18,677 nt of DNA from GCA-2697345 sp045565015 (GCA_045565015.1 JBJLGD010000004.1:1-18677); one strand, 5' to 3'. Positions 6,869 through 14,651 are shown, counted from the stretch's first letter. The notes: generated by a model not told the origin, from the sequence alone. Numbers and translations are program-made.

Positions 6869-8371
6869 TTAAACTTTATCCTCTAGATCTTCTACACCCA
6901 GAGGTTTACTGGGTCTCTCCAATCTATTTCTATCTATCCAAATAAGGGTGTCTTGTGCGCGGGTTACAGCAACATAGGCCAATCTCTTCCATAAAGGTAT
7001 ACCTGCTTCAATTCGTCCAGAGCTCGCAGCCGCAAATATGTCTGGAGCAAACACCTGAACTGTTTTCCATTGGGATCCCTGAGACTTGTGGACAGTAATT
7101 GCCGCTCCATGTAGAAAAGAAGCTCCCATACGCGCAGCAAAAGGAATAAATGGCTGCTCTTCGTCGTTAGTTTCAATTTTTATTATGGAAGCTGCACTAA
7201 CTTCTGGATCCTCCGCGCCTAGAACATGAAGTCTGGAGAAACCCGTTTTCCTCCCTGGTCCAAGATATATGACTTGAGCACCCTTTACTAAACCTCTAGC
7301 CTCTAAATCAACTCTCTTTTTTCGATGTTTTACGGGTAGTTCAATTCCATCACAGATTAACGGTTCACCTGGAATTAATTCATTTAACGAAGTACCAAAC
7401 GCTAATCGATAAGCATTAATTAGTCGAATTCTAGTCTTATTACGCCACACTAGTACTGGAGACCTAGACATTAAATCAGCATTTACGCGAGAGGCTTGAA
7501 TAATACGGCTATCAGTTTTTGATACTTCTGCAATCAAACCCTCAAAGTCAGAAAACGTTAGTTGTGGATTTCCTAGGGCATGCGCTAAATCTAAAATTGG
7601 ATTATCTGAGCTTTGCCGGTGAACTCTTGATAAATAGATTTTCCTATCGTCATTTAAATTTTCAAATATCATTTTGTCAGATTTCGATATTGATGGAAGT
7701 TGAGCAGGATCCCCAAATAATATTAGTGTGTTAAATAGCTCTGATAAATCTTTTAGTTGGTCACTATCTAGCATCGAAGCCTCGTCAACAAACCCTATAT
7801 CCAAGGGTTCTTCTCGTCTCTTCCAACCCTTTATAAAATCTGATCCTTTTATTCCTATGCTAGCAAGAGCTCCTGGTATCGAGTTATTCATTTTATAAAA
7901 TTGAAGAGCTCGATCTAGAGAGGGTCCATCAAAGCGCTCCACTTCTGGCTTTTTCCCAGAACCTGAAAGCCAGTTGGCAATCTTTTCATAATCAGGATGA
8001 TAAAGCGGCGTGTATAGAGCTCTATGAATTGTAGTTGCTGGCACTTTCCTATTTCTTAGTATACTGGCTGCTTTATTTGTTGGGGCAAGAATTGATAGTG
8101 TTCTAGATTCCTCACTTATTGCTCTAAAATATTCGGCCGAGTTAACTATCGCACCACTCTTTTTTACTGCTTCAACTAAATCCGCGAGTAACATAGTCTT
8201 TCCAGAACCCGCTTTACCAATGATGGCTATAATTTTATTATCGTGAGGCTTTTTTTTAATCGCTGTATTGAGGCTAATATCAACTCCACTTTCCAATAAG
8301 CTATTTTTAATAGTATCATAAGCTTGAATTTGATCAGAAGAGTAATCTATGTATTTAGAAACACCAGCCAT
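6869..8371 (-). CDS. ATP-dependent RecD-like DNA helicase (superfamily 1)
   Basis: This 500-residue protein has all the SF1B helicase motifs in order. They are Walker A GKAGSGKT (52-59), motif Ia APTNKAA (96-102), Walker B VDEASM (195-200), motif III GDPAQLPS (220-227), HRQS (251-254), TVHKSQG (426-432) and VAVTRAQ (467-473). This is the RecD/Pif1/TraI-like AAA_30 plus UvrD_C_2 arrangement, shorter than RecD2 (which has a long N-terminal region) and without nuclease motifs. It probably unwinds DNA 5' to 3' in repair or recombination; no RecB or RecC gene is nearby, so it should not be called recD. A long insertion (about 120-190) between motifs Ia and II, with the TIHRALYTPLYHPDYEKI segment, is present. 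The ATG lacks a clear ribosome site. Its 3' end faces the TIGR02186 gene with a two-base gap. Confidence 0.88.
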   Translation of the reverse strand: MAGVSKYIDYSSDQIQAYDTIKNSLLESGVDISLNTAIKKKPHDNKIIAIIGKAGSGKTMLLADLVEAVKKSGAIVNSAEYFRAISEESRTLSILAPTNKAASILRNRKVPATTIHRALYTPLYHPDYEKIANWLSGSGKKPEVERFDGPSLDRALQFYKMNNSIPGALASIGIKGSDFIKGWKRREEPLDIGFVDEASMLDSDQLKDLSELFNTLILFGDPAQLPSISKSDKMIFENLNDDRKIYLSRVHRQSSDNPILDLAHALGNPQLTFSDFEGLIAEVSKTDSRIIQASRVNADLMSRSPVLVWRNKTRIRLINAYRLAFGTSLNELIPGEPLICDGIELPVKHRKKRVDLEARGLVKGAQVIYLGPGRKTGFSRLHVLGAEDPEVSAASIIKIETNDEEQPFIPFAARMGASFLHGAAITVHKSQGSQWKTVQVFAPDIFAAASSGRIEAGIPLWKRLAYVAVTRAQDTLIWIDRNRLERPSKPLGVEDLEDKV

Positions 8372-8389
8372 TTGAAAGGGTGTATAAGT

Positions 8390-8418
8390 ATTATAATCAA
8401 AACTCTAGTATTTTTAAA
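8390..8418 (-). promoter_or_regulatory. candidate promoter for the helicase gene
   Basis: On the minus strand, TTTAAA (8413-8418) is followed after 17 bases by a consensus TATAAT (8390-8395), about 19 bases upstream of the ATG at 8371. Transcription from here would give a very short leader, consistent with the lack of a Shine-Dalgarno sequence. The -35 match is only four of six. Confidence 0.4.
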
Positions 8419-8499
8419 TTAATATACTATCAAAGAAGCGGTAGACAATTTGAGGTTTTCTACTAAAACGGGCTTGGGATATTAACTGATGGGAAAGTT

Positions 8500-9207
8500 A
8501 TGACTATTCATATTGATGCTTCAAGTGAAGATATTGCCGAAACAGTATTATTGCCAGGAGACCCATACAGGGCAAAATGGGCTGCACATACCTTTCTAGA
8601 TGATGTAAAACTAGTGAATGAAACCCGGGGTATGCTGGGTTTCACAGGGTATTGGAAAGGTAGTAAGGTTACTGTCCAAGGCTCAGGTATGGGAATGCCA
8701 TCTCTCTCAATATACGTTAATGAACTAATCAGAGAATATAATGCTAAAACACTAATTAGAATTGGATCTACTGGCGCTATGCAAGAAAATATAGCGCTCA
8801 GGGATATCATATTGGCTGTCACAGCTTCAACTATTTCAAATCCATCAACCAGTATTTTTAAAGACTTGAATTTTTCACCTGTGGCGAGTTGGGAACTTCT
8901 TAATAAAGCAGCCAAAATTGCTGAAGCAAAAAAACTTAAAACTCATATAGGTGGGATTTACTCTTCTGATACTTTTTATGACGAGCGACCCGATCTAACC
9001 AAAGAAATGACTCGGCACGGGGTGTTAGCGGTAGAAATGGAAACTGCTGAGCTCTATACGCTTGCCGCTCGGTACAATTGCAGAGCCTTAGCAATATTAA
9101 CGGCATCTGATCATCTCATAACAAAAGAAGAATTGCCTCCGTCGGAAAGAGAAAAGAGTTTCTCATCAATGGTCGAACTTGCTTTGGAAACGGCTTTAGG
9201 GGAATAG
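8500..9207 (+). CDS. deoD: purine nucleoside phosphorylase, DeoD type
   Basis: This cytoplasmic enzyme splits purine (deoxy)ribonucleosides with phosphate into free base and (deoxy)ribose 1-phosphate. At 235 residues it is close to the E. coli hexameric enzyme. Visible conserved elements are LLPGDPYRAKW (18-27, phosphate-binding Gly20 and Arg24), NETRGMLGFTG (40-50), GSGMGMPS (61-68), RIGSTGA (87-93), and VEMETAELY (178-186), where the Glu contacts ribose. ASDHLI contains the catalytic Asp204, and Arg217 lies in PSEREKSF; both fall at the E. coli positions. It would process nucleosides brought in by the BMP importer upstream, but it is transcribed separately from a 128-base divergent spacer shared with the helicase. 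The ATG has a GGGA ribosome site at 8491-8494. Its TAG stop directly abuts the stop of the convergent permease gene. Confidence 0.95.
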   Translation: MTIHIDASSEDIAETVLLPGDPYRAKWAAHTFLDDVKLVNETRGMLGFTGYWKGSKVTVQGSGMGMPSLSIYVNELIREYNAKTLIRIGSTGAMQENIALRDIILAVTASTISNPSTSIFKDLNFSPVASWELLNKAAKIAEAKKLKTHIGGIYSSDTFYDERPDLTKEMTRHGVLAVEMETAELYTLAARYNCRALAILTASDHLITKEELPPSEREKSFSSMVELALETALGE

Positions 9208-9969
9208 TTACGGTTTTAGTCTGTAACCTGTTCGAAATATAAAAGCGATCAAGGCTATGCATGCGAGAGTAAATACAGCAATCGCAAGTAAGCTTATTCC
9301 AACATTTACATCAGCTGTTCCAAAAAAGGACCATCGAAAGCCAGAAATCAAATAAACTATCGGATTAAACATAGAAATAAATTGCCATATTGGAGGTAGC
9401 ATTGAAATCGAATAAAAACTTCCTCCTAAAAATACCAACGGTGTAAGAACCAAAAGCGGTATCATTTGAACTTGATCAAAGTTCTTGGCCCAAATTCCAA
9501 TAATAAATCCAAAGAGACTAAAGCTTAAACAAGTTAGTAATAAGAAAAGTAACATTAAAATGGGGTACTGTATTCTTAGATCCACGAATAAATGCGCTGT
9601 GACTAATACCACAGAACCAATCATAAAAGATTTTGTTGCAGCAGCTCCAACATAACCTATGATAATTTCAAAAGAATTTATTGGCGCTGACAAAACTTCA
9701 AAAATTGTCCCAACAAATTTTGGTAAATATATTCCAAAACTAGCAAAAGAAGTACTCTGAGTCATTATATTTAACATTATAAGACCAGGAACAATATACG
9801 CCCCATAACTCACATTATCTATGGCCCCTACTCTACTACCAATAGCAGTTCCAAAAACAACAAAATATAGCGAGGTCGAAATTATTGGAGATATGAAGCT
9901 CTGTAAAAAGGTACGAAAAAATCTAGTCATCTCATAAATATAAATAGCTCTGATAGCTGCAAGATTCAT
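9208..9969 (-). CDS. ABC-2 type transporter permease (YadH-like)
   Basis: This inner-membrane permease of 253 residues belongs to the ABC-2 family (NodJ/YadH/DrrB type). It has about six hydrophobic helices and an amphipathic N-terminus (NLAAIRAIYIYEMTRFFRTF) typical of this family. The ABC-2 signature region is seen in the LVLTPLVFLGGSFYSISMLPP segment in the second half, followed by FNPIVYLISGFRWSFFG, which is very characteristic of YadH relatives. Its ATG directly follows the ATPase stop (TAAATG), so the two genes form a coupled pair. Substrates of YadGH-type transporters are mostly unknown; export of a lipid, polysaccharide or drug-like molecule is possible, and the sequence does not decide. 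The 3' end touches the deoD stop with no bases between. Confidence 0.88.
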   Translation of the reverse strand: MNLAAIRAIYIYEMTRFFRTFLQSFISPIISTSLYFVVFGTAIGSRVGAIDNVSYGAYIVPGLIMLNIMTQSTSFASFGIYLPKFVGTIFEVLSAPINSFEIIIGYVGAAATKSFMIGSVVLVTAHLFVDLRIQYPILMLLFLLLTCLSFSLFGFIIGIWAKNFDQVQMIPLLVLTPLVFLGGSFYSISMLPPIWQFISMFNPIVYLISGFRWSFFGTADVNVGISLLAIAVFTLACIALIAFIFRTGYRLKP

Positions 9970-10902
9970 TTATTTTACTCCAACCAAATCTGTAAAAATC
10001 TCTTCAAGAGTCGATTGGCGTGTAGAGACATCCCTAAGGACCATTCCAACCTTCGAAATATCATTCAATAATTTGGTTATACCAGTTCTTTGAGAGTTTA
10101 CATCGTAGGAATAAATCAAAATATTCTTTTCCCGACCTAGTTCTAGGTTATATTTGGCTAAAGAGGCTGGGATTTTGTCAATTGGTTTCTGTAATTCTAT
10201 TTTCAACTCTTTTTTTCCTAACTTTTCCATTAGAGCTTTTTTCTCGCTAAGTAACACCATTTTTCCATGATTCATCACTCCTATTCTATCGGCTATAGCC
10301 TCAGCTTCCTCTATATAATGGGTAGTAAGAATGATTGTGACTCCAGACTCTCTAAGTGAGTTAACGATAGCCCACATATCTTTCCTGAGTTCAACATCTA
10401 CTCCTGCAGTGGGTTCATCCAAAAAAAGTATCCTCGGCTCGTGACTCAAAGCTTTAGCAATCAAAACTCTGCGTTTCATACCACCCGATAACTGCATTAT
10501 CGGGGTATCACATTTATCTTCTAGGGATAATTTTTTAAGAACTTCTCTTAAATAAGAGTCGTTTTTCTTGTGCCCAAATAAACCTCTAGAAAACCTTAAA
10601 GTATTCATAACAGTTTCAAATGAGTCTAAAAATAGTTCTTGAGGTACCAAGCCGATTAAGCTTCGCGTCGCTCGGTAGTCGCTGATAGCGTCAAAACCTC
10701 CCACCATTATCGTACCTGATGAAGGTTTAACCAGCCCACACACTAAAGAAATTAATGTTGTTTTACCGGCCCCGTTAGGTCCCAATAAAGCTAAGATTTC
10801 TCCTTGTAAGATATCTAAAGAAATATTCTCTAGAGCGTTAATTTTTGAACTTTTAGAATTATATATCTTGGAGAGGTTATTTAGACTAATTATAGATTGC
10901 AA
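9970..10902 (-). CDS. ABC-2 type transporter ATP-binding protein (YadG-like)
   Basis: This cytoplasmic ATPase of 310 residues is the partner of the permease encoded immediately downstream. A single complete ABC domain carries Walker A GPNGAGKTT (41-49), Q-loop Gln88, signature LSGGM (138-142), Walker B ILFLDEP (158-164) and H-loop His195. All catalytic residues are intact. After about residue 225 a C-terminal extension of roughly 80 residues (ending TRQSTLEEIFTDLVGVK) resembles the DrrA/YadG-type tail. The start is TTG at 10902, with a GGAG ribosome site 11 bases upstream on the minus strand; no ATG is available near the conserved beginning. Known relatives drive export of drugs or envelope components; the substrate here is unknown. 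Confidence 0.9.
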   Translation of the reverse strand: MQSIISLNNLSKIYNSKSSKINALENISLDILQGEILALLGPNGAGKTTLISLVCGLVKPSSGTIMVGGFDAISDYRATRSLIGLVPQELFLDSFETVMNTLRFSRGLFGHKKNDSYLREVLKKLSLEDKCDTPIMQLSGGMKRRVLIAKALSHEPRILFLDEPTAGVDVELRKDMWAIVNSLRESGVTIILTTHYIEEAEAIADRIGVMNHGKMVLLSEKKALMEKLGKKELKIELQKPIDKIPASLAKYNLELGREKNILIYSYDVNSQRTGITKLLNDISKVGMVLRDVSTRQSTLEEIFTDLVGVK

Positions 10903-11051
10903 AATATAAATTTCTCCGACTTCAGTTTCTTTTACCGTACTGACATAATATGGTGTTTATGACTACAGTGTACAACCCCCTCTAGCATCATATATACTTA
11001 TGAAAAATAGCCGCTCAAATTATTTTTAATTAAAGAAAATTAATAGAAAAA
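10903..11051. other. divergent intergenic region between the ABC-2 transporter and the P1 peptidase
   Basis: This 149-base AT-rich spacer must hold promoters for both directions. On the plus strand TGTACA (10969-10974) and TATACT (10993-10998) are 18 bases apart. On the minus strand TTGTAC (10970-10975) and TATTAT (10945-10950) are 19 bases apart. The two candidates overlap at the -35 region, and neither is strong. No operator-like palindrome stands out. Confidence 0.3.
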
Positions 11052-12044
11052 ATGAAACCTGGTAGAAAAAATCTTATAACCGATATTCCTGGAATTTTAG
11101 TTGGAAACGCACAAGATAAAGAACTGTTGTCTGGCTGTACCGTATTAAGGTCTACAACACTTCTCACTGGCGGTATTTCTATAGTTGGGGGAGCGCCTGG
11201 AACACGAGACACAGAGCTGTTAGGTCCCGACAAAACAGTTTCTCATATAGATGGATTAGTATTATCTGGAGGTTCTGCATTTGGATTAGATTCAGCATCT
11301 GGAGTTACGAAATACTTCAAGGAACAAAAAAAGGGCTTTAAAGTAGGCAATCATATAATTCCAATAGTACCGGCCGCAGTATTATTTGATCTAAGTGCAG
11401 GCGGTAATCATAATTGGAGAACCAATCCTTATATCGCTCTCGGTTATGAAGCTGCAATGAGTGCTTCAACAACTTTCTCTATTGGCTCTTTTGGAGCAGG
11501 GACAGGTGCAACTACTGTAAACTTGAAAGGTGGATTAGGCTCGGCTTCTCTTGAATTAAGTGACGGGACTATTATCGGCGCTGTTGTGGCAGTAAACCCT
11601 ATAGGTTCAGTTGTTGTTGGCGATAGTCCTCATTTCTGGGCTGCTCCATTTGAGATGATGGAAGAGTTTGGAGGGAAAGGGATAGCGTCGAATTTTGACG
11701 TTAGTAAAAAGCAAGAGACTAAGCTTGACATGAAATCTGCTACTACAATTGGTATTATAGCGACAAATGCCACTTTAACTAAGGCAGAGGTTAGCCGACT
11801 TGCAGCGGCAGCACAGGATGGGGTAGCAAGATCTATATACCCTAGTCACACTGCAATGGACGGTGATCTAATTTTTGGAGTATCAACTAATGATATCTCT
11901 CCGAGAATATCAATTACAGATACTATTGAACTAGAAAATACGGCATCTATATGCATGGCTCGCGCTATAGCTCGAGCAGTCTTTTCAGCAAAATCTTCAT
12001 CAAGGGATAAATTACCCGTTTGGAGCAATAAATACGAAATTTAA
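11052..12044 (+). CDS. P1 family (DmpA/NylC-like, S58) self-processing peptidase
   Basis: This 330-residue Ntn-hydrolase belongs to the P1/DmpA family. Members cut themselves into two chains and act as aminopeptidases or amidases (DmpA, BapA, NylC). Landmarks are NLITDIPGILVGNAQD at the N-terminus, a GGAPGTRDTELL loop (46-57), LSGGSAFGLDSASGV (71-85), GATTVNLKGGLGSAS (152-166) and IIGAVVAVNPIGSVV (174-188). The segment beginning TTIGIIATNATLTK (from 231) corresponds to the start of the small chain. Thr231 is therefore the predicted nucleophile, following Ala230 rather than the Asn or Gly seen in the best-known members. A conserved HTAMDGDLIFGVST block follows. No signal peptide is present, so it is cytoplasmic. 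The natural substrate is unknown. The ATG has no clear ribosome site. Confidence 0.88.
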   Translation: MKPGRKNLITDIPGILVGNAQDKELLSGCTVLRSTTLLTGGISIVGGAPGTRDTELLGPDKTVSHIDGLVLSGGSAFGLDSASGVTKYFKEQKKGFKVGNHIIPIVPAAVLFDLSAGGNHNWRTNPYIALGYEAAMSASTTFSIGSFGAGTGATTVNLKGGLGSASLELSDGTIIGAVVAVNPIGSVVVGDSPHFWAAPFEMMEEFGGKGIASNFDVSKKQETKLDMKSATTIGIIATNATLTKAEVSRLAAAAQDGVARSIYPSHTAMDGDLIFGVSTNDISPRISITDTIELENTASICMARAIARAVFSAKSSSRDKLPVWSNKYEI

Positions 12045-12087
12045 ACTTCTATTGTTCGAGCCTGGATCACAAAGAAAATCTGCGAGA

Positions 12088-12648
12088 CTAATGAACTTTT
12101 TTTGCAACTTCCTCTATCGACTTTTCGAGGTAATTGTCGCGATCACTTTCTTTGGTATGCTCCCGTATAGCCTCAGCGGCAGCTTCAATAGCTATGGATA
12201 TAGCTTTCTCTTTAATCTGGGATATAGCTGCTGCTTCCGATGAGGCCAGCTGTTCTTCTGCAGCTAAAATCTTTCGATCTATAGATTTTTGCAAATCCTC
12301 TTTAGCTTGTATCGCAGTAGCCTCCGCCTGCTCTTTTGCGCTCACTATAATTCTTTCTGCTTGCTCCCCAATCTCTTGTTGCTTTCTCTCATAACTAGCG
12401 AGAATTGTCTGAGCCTCGTCTCTAAGTTTTCTAGCTTCCTCAAGATCTGCTTTGATACCTTCGGCTCTTCTGTCTAACAAACCTCCTATAAGGCTTGGTA
12501 TTTTTAGATAGAGTAATATTCCAATAAAGAGTATGAAAGCTAAGGATACTATAAAGTTAGTATTCCTCAGAGAGAAAAATACATCTCCCGCCGCATTTGC
12601 TATCATAGGATGTAGTAGCAAGAAGGTGAACAAACTGAAATATTTCAT
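12088..12648 (-). CDS. atpF: ATP synthase F0 subunit b
   Basis: This is the peripheral-stalk subunit that holds the F1 head to subunit a. The 186-residue protein has an N-terminal hydrophobic leader (MKYFSLFTFLLLHPMIANA), as in many alphaproteobacterial b subunits. A membrane anchor follows (about 31-50), then the basic turn KIPSLIGGLLDRRAEGI typical of b subunits. The rest is a long charged, alanine-rich helix forming the right-handed coiled coil. A TTG lies directly upstream (12651), but the ATG at 12648 has better spacing (8 bases) from the AAGGA ribosome site, which overlaps the end of the b' gene. It is the last gene of the F0 operon; the F1 genes are not in this window. Confidence 0.92.
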   Translation of the reverse strand: MKYFSLFTFLLLHPMIANAAGDVFFSLRNTNFIVSLAFILFIGILLYLKIPSLIGGLLDRRAEGIKADLEEARKLRDEAQTILASYERKQQEIGEQAERIIVSAKEQAEATAIQAKEDLQKSIDRKILAAEEQLASSEAAAISQIKEKAISIAIEAAAEAIREHTKESDRDNYLEKSIEEVAKKVH

Positions 12649-12652
12649 CAAA

Positions 12653-13177
12653 TTAATCCTTCATTTTCCTAGTTACACTTTGAGAAATGAGCTTTTCTTC
12701 AACTGGACCAGGGGCAACTTTTTTAACTATAGAAAGTGCTATTTCTCCAGCTACTTCTAAGATACTGCTTTGAGCTTTTTCTCTGATCTCTTTTAACTTT
12801 ACTTCACTTTCTTTCGCTCTTTTTGAGATCTCGATATCAGCTTCTGCAATCTTTGCATTAAGTTCAGCCTTAATCTCTGCCTTTGTATCGTTTATAATAT
12901 TATTAGCTTCTATTCTCGCATCAGCCAGAGCTTTGTTATAGGCTTCCTCGGCCTGCTCTGCTTTCTGCTTCAATTCTTCGGCTCTCGCTATATCGTGCTC
13001 AATTGTATCCTGTCTATCAGACAAAACTTCACCAATTCTGGGTAGTGCTATTTTCGATAGAACAAAATATATAGCAACAATCGTGACAACCAACCAAAAT
13101 ATTTGGTTGGGAAAGGTCGAGAAATCGAGTTGGGGCATACCTGGTTCCACGGGTAAATCTGTCGTTGACGTCGCCAT
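12653..13177 (-). CDS. atpF': ATP synthase F0 subunit b' (second b-type stalk subunit)
   Basis: This is the b' subunit, which pairs with b as a heterodimeric stalk in alphaproteobacteria and phototrophs. It has 174 residues. A short proline-containing N-terminus (VEPGMPQLDFSTFPNQIFWL) leads into a single transmembrane helix (WLVVTIVAIYFVLSKIALP, about 28-46). The conserved IGEVLSDRQDTIEHDIARAE segment follows, then a long coiled-coil helix rich in Glu, Lys and Ala. It has a GGAGGAAAAG ribosome site just before the ATG. It lies between atpE and atpF in the usual alphaproteobacterial order; its stop is four bases before the start of atpF. The 80-base gap to atpE is the longest in the operon and can form secondary structure. 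Confidence 0.92.
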   Translation of the reverse strand: MATSTTDLPVEPGMPQLDFSTFPNQIFWLVVTIVAIYFVLSKIALPRIGEVLSDRQDTIEHDIARAEELKQKAEQAEEAYNKALADARIEANNIINDTKAEIKAELNAKIAEADIEISKRAKESEVKLKEIREKAQSSILEVAGEIALSIVKKVAPGPVEEKLISQSVTRKMKD

Positions 13178-13201
13178 ATACTTTTCCTCCAGATTTATTT
13201 C

Positions 13202-13260
13202 TAGGTCAGGTCTAAAATTATTTAAGCTTAAAAGCCTAGCTTATATTAATTAATGACCTA
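13202..13260 (-). promoter_or_regulatory. nested inverted repeats in the atpE-atpF' gap
   Basis: TAGGTCA at 13202-13208 is the reverse complement of TGACCTA at 13254-13260. The latter contains the atpE stop codon on the minus strand. Inside, TAAGCT (13223-13228) pairs with AGCTTA (13238-13243). The mRNA could fold into a two-level structure immediately after the c-subunit reading frame. ATP synthase needs many c subunits per complex, so RNA structures that protect or separate the atpE message are plausible, but stem strength here is modest. Confidence 0.35.
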
Positions 13261-13494
13261 AACAGCAAACATCAGTAAAAGCGCTACCAGGAATGAGAAT
13301 ATTCCTAAAGCTTCTGCAAACGCTATACCAATGAACATTGTAGCGGTTTGACCTGCTGCAGCCGAAGGGTTTCTTAAGGCTCCCGATAGGAAGTTTCCTA
13401 CCACGTGTCCTACACCGACAGCAGCTCCACCCATACCGGTACAGGCAAGCCCTGCTCCAATATACGCTCCCATTTGTACTATATCGCCTTCCAT
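13258..13494 (-). CDS. atpE: ATP synthase F0 subunit c
   Basis: This is the proteolipid subunit that forms the rotating ring in the membrane. It has 78 residues in two helices. The first helix carries the glycine/alanine packing motif (GAGLACTGMGGAAVGVG). The polar loop has the invariant ALRNPSAA (39-46) that contacts the gamma/epsilon shaft. The second helix has the ion-binding Glu61 in GIAFAEALGIF. The residue after Glu61 is Ala, not the Ser or Thr of sodium-type rings, so proton coupling is expected. The ATG has a strong AAGGAG ribosome site on the minus strand. The gene sits between atpB and atpF' as usual. Confidence 0.95.
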   Translation of the reverse strand: MEGDIVQMGAYIGAGLACTGMGGAAVGVGHVVGNFLSGALRNPSAAAGQTATMFIGIAFAEALGIFSFLVALLLMFAV

Positions 13495-13533
13495 TTAAAA
13501 TCTCCTTTTGTTGGAATTTATAATTAAATTAAT

Positions 13534-14292
13534 TTAATGATGAGGATGAAGAGCATCCTTTAAGTAAACACATGTCAAAATTGCGAAGACATAAGCTTGG
13601 ATAAAAGCAACCAGAACTTCTAGAGCATAAATTGCAGTTATAGCAACTATTGAAAAGGGTGAAATGATTGTAATAGCTGCAAAAGCCGCAAATACTTTTA
13701 TAACAGCATGCCCCGCCATCATGTTGCCCGCTAACCTAATTGAATGGCTTAACGGTCTTACGAAATATGAAATTATTTCGATAATCGCTAGGATTGGCCT
13801 TAAGATTAACGGAGCAGAACCAATCCAAAACACATTAAGAAAACCGAACCCATGCTTAATAAACCCTAGGACTGTAACAAACAAGAAAACACCCATTGCC
13901 AGAACCGCTGTGACCGCAATGTGCGAAGTTGTAGTGAATGCCATTGGAAGTAACCCTAGAAAATTTGAAAAGACAATGAACATAAATAAGGTCATGACCA
14001 ATGGAAAATATTTTACTCCATCTTTGCCGCTTACATCTTCTACCATTTTAAAAATAAAACCGTAAGCTAACTCACCAATTGATTGAATTCTGTTTGGTAT
14101 CAGAGCTCTACGAGAGGTACCAAGAACCAATAAAAGAACTATACAAAGTAAGGTCAGGCCCATCCACATGGTCACATTTGTAATAGTAAACATCCCTACT
14201 GGACCATCTCCAAAGAGGGGAGTTACTCTGAACTGATCCATGGGATGAAAGACTAGTGTACTTTCTCCTGCCGCTTCTGAGCTACTTGCCAA
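13534..14292 (-). CDS. atpB: ATP synthase F0 subunit a
   Basis: This membrane stator subunit forms the two proton half-channels against the c-ring and has 252 residues. The essential arginine is Arg186 in SHSIRLAGNMMAGH, in the long helix that faces the c-ring Glu. Other family marks are FHPMDQF near the N-terminus, IGELAYGFIFKMVEDVSGKDG (about 72-92), FSNFLGLLPMAFTTTSH (108-124), and the C-terminal AFIQAYVFAILTCVYLKDA helix. The start is TTG at 14292 with an AAGGG site nine bases upstream; the first ATG downstream (residue 18) would remove conserved residues. The first 11 bases overlap the end of atpI, so the two are translationally coupled. Confidence 0.95.
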   Translation of the reverse strand: MASSSEAAGESTLVFHPMDQFRVTPLFGDGPVGMFTITNVTMWMGLTLLCIVLLLVLGTSRRALIPNRIQSIGELAYGFIFKMVEDVSGKDGVKYFPLVMTLFMFIVFSNFLGLLPMAFTTTSHIAVTAVLAMGVFLFVTVLGFIKHGFGFLNVFWIGSAPLILRPILAIIEIISYFVRPLSHSIRLAGNMMAGHAVIKVFAAFAAITIISPFSIVAITAIYALEVLVAFIQAYVFAILTCVYLKDALHPHH

Positions 14293-14626
14293 AATTATTA
14301 CCCTTTTTCTCTAAGCTTTCTCCGGATAAAGCTTTATCTTTTCCAATTTCTTTCGCTGTTTTCAACATCACGTTTATTCCCGCAGCAAGTCCAAGCAAAA
14401 TAAACATTATCATAAATAAGGGCTGAGTATTAAGTAAATAATCTAAGCCCCAACCTATTCCAAAACCTATAGCCAACCCTGCCACTAACTCTATCACCAT
14501 TCTCCACGCTAAATGTGCTTGAGAATAATGATCGTCTACCAGATGTTCTTGTTCCTTATCTTTCTTTAACGCACTCAATCTTTCAGAAAGATCATTCATC
14601 TTAGATTTTTGGTCAATTCTAGCCAT
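14282..14626 (-). CDS. atpI: AtpI-like F0 assembly protein
   Basis: This small membrane protein of 114 residues is the first gene of the F0 operon. A charged N-terminal region of about 40 residues (SERLSALKKDKEQEH) is followed by two hydrophobic helices. The first contains GLAIGFGIGWGLDYLL; the second is MIMFILLGLAAGINVMLKTAKEI. This is the alphaproteobacterial AtpI/AtpR-type arrangement (DUF, F0F1-ATPase gene 1). AtpI is thought to help assemble the c-ring or to supply Mg2+; the exact role is debated. It precedes atpB in the same direction and overlaps it by 11 bases. The ATG has an AGGAAAG site 11 bases upstream. Confidence 0.9.
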   Translation of the reverse strand: MARIDQKSKMNDLSERLSALKKDKEQEHLVDDHYSQAHLAWRMVIELVAGLAIGFGIGWGLDYLLNTQPLFMIMFILLGLAAGINVMLKTAKEIGKDKALSGESLEKKGNNFGK

Positions 14627-14651
14627 GATTCAGATTACTTTCCTACTAACC

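Noticed and set aside
8508..8915. 135-codon open frame antisense to deoD
   Set aside because: It lies wholly opposite a clearly conserved enzyme gene and its translation shows no recognisable domain; it mirrors the codon use of deoD.
12134..12394. Ser/Ala-rich plus-strand frame opposite atpF
   Set aside because: Low-complexity product explained by the reverse complement of the alanine/glutamate-rich coiled coil of subunit b.
13664..14065. 133-codon open frame antisense to atpB
   Set aside because: It is fully contained opposite conserved atpB sequence and has no ribosome site or domain; it is a shadow of the real frame.
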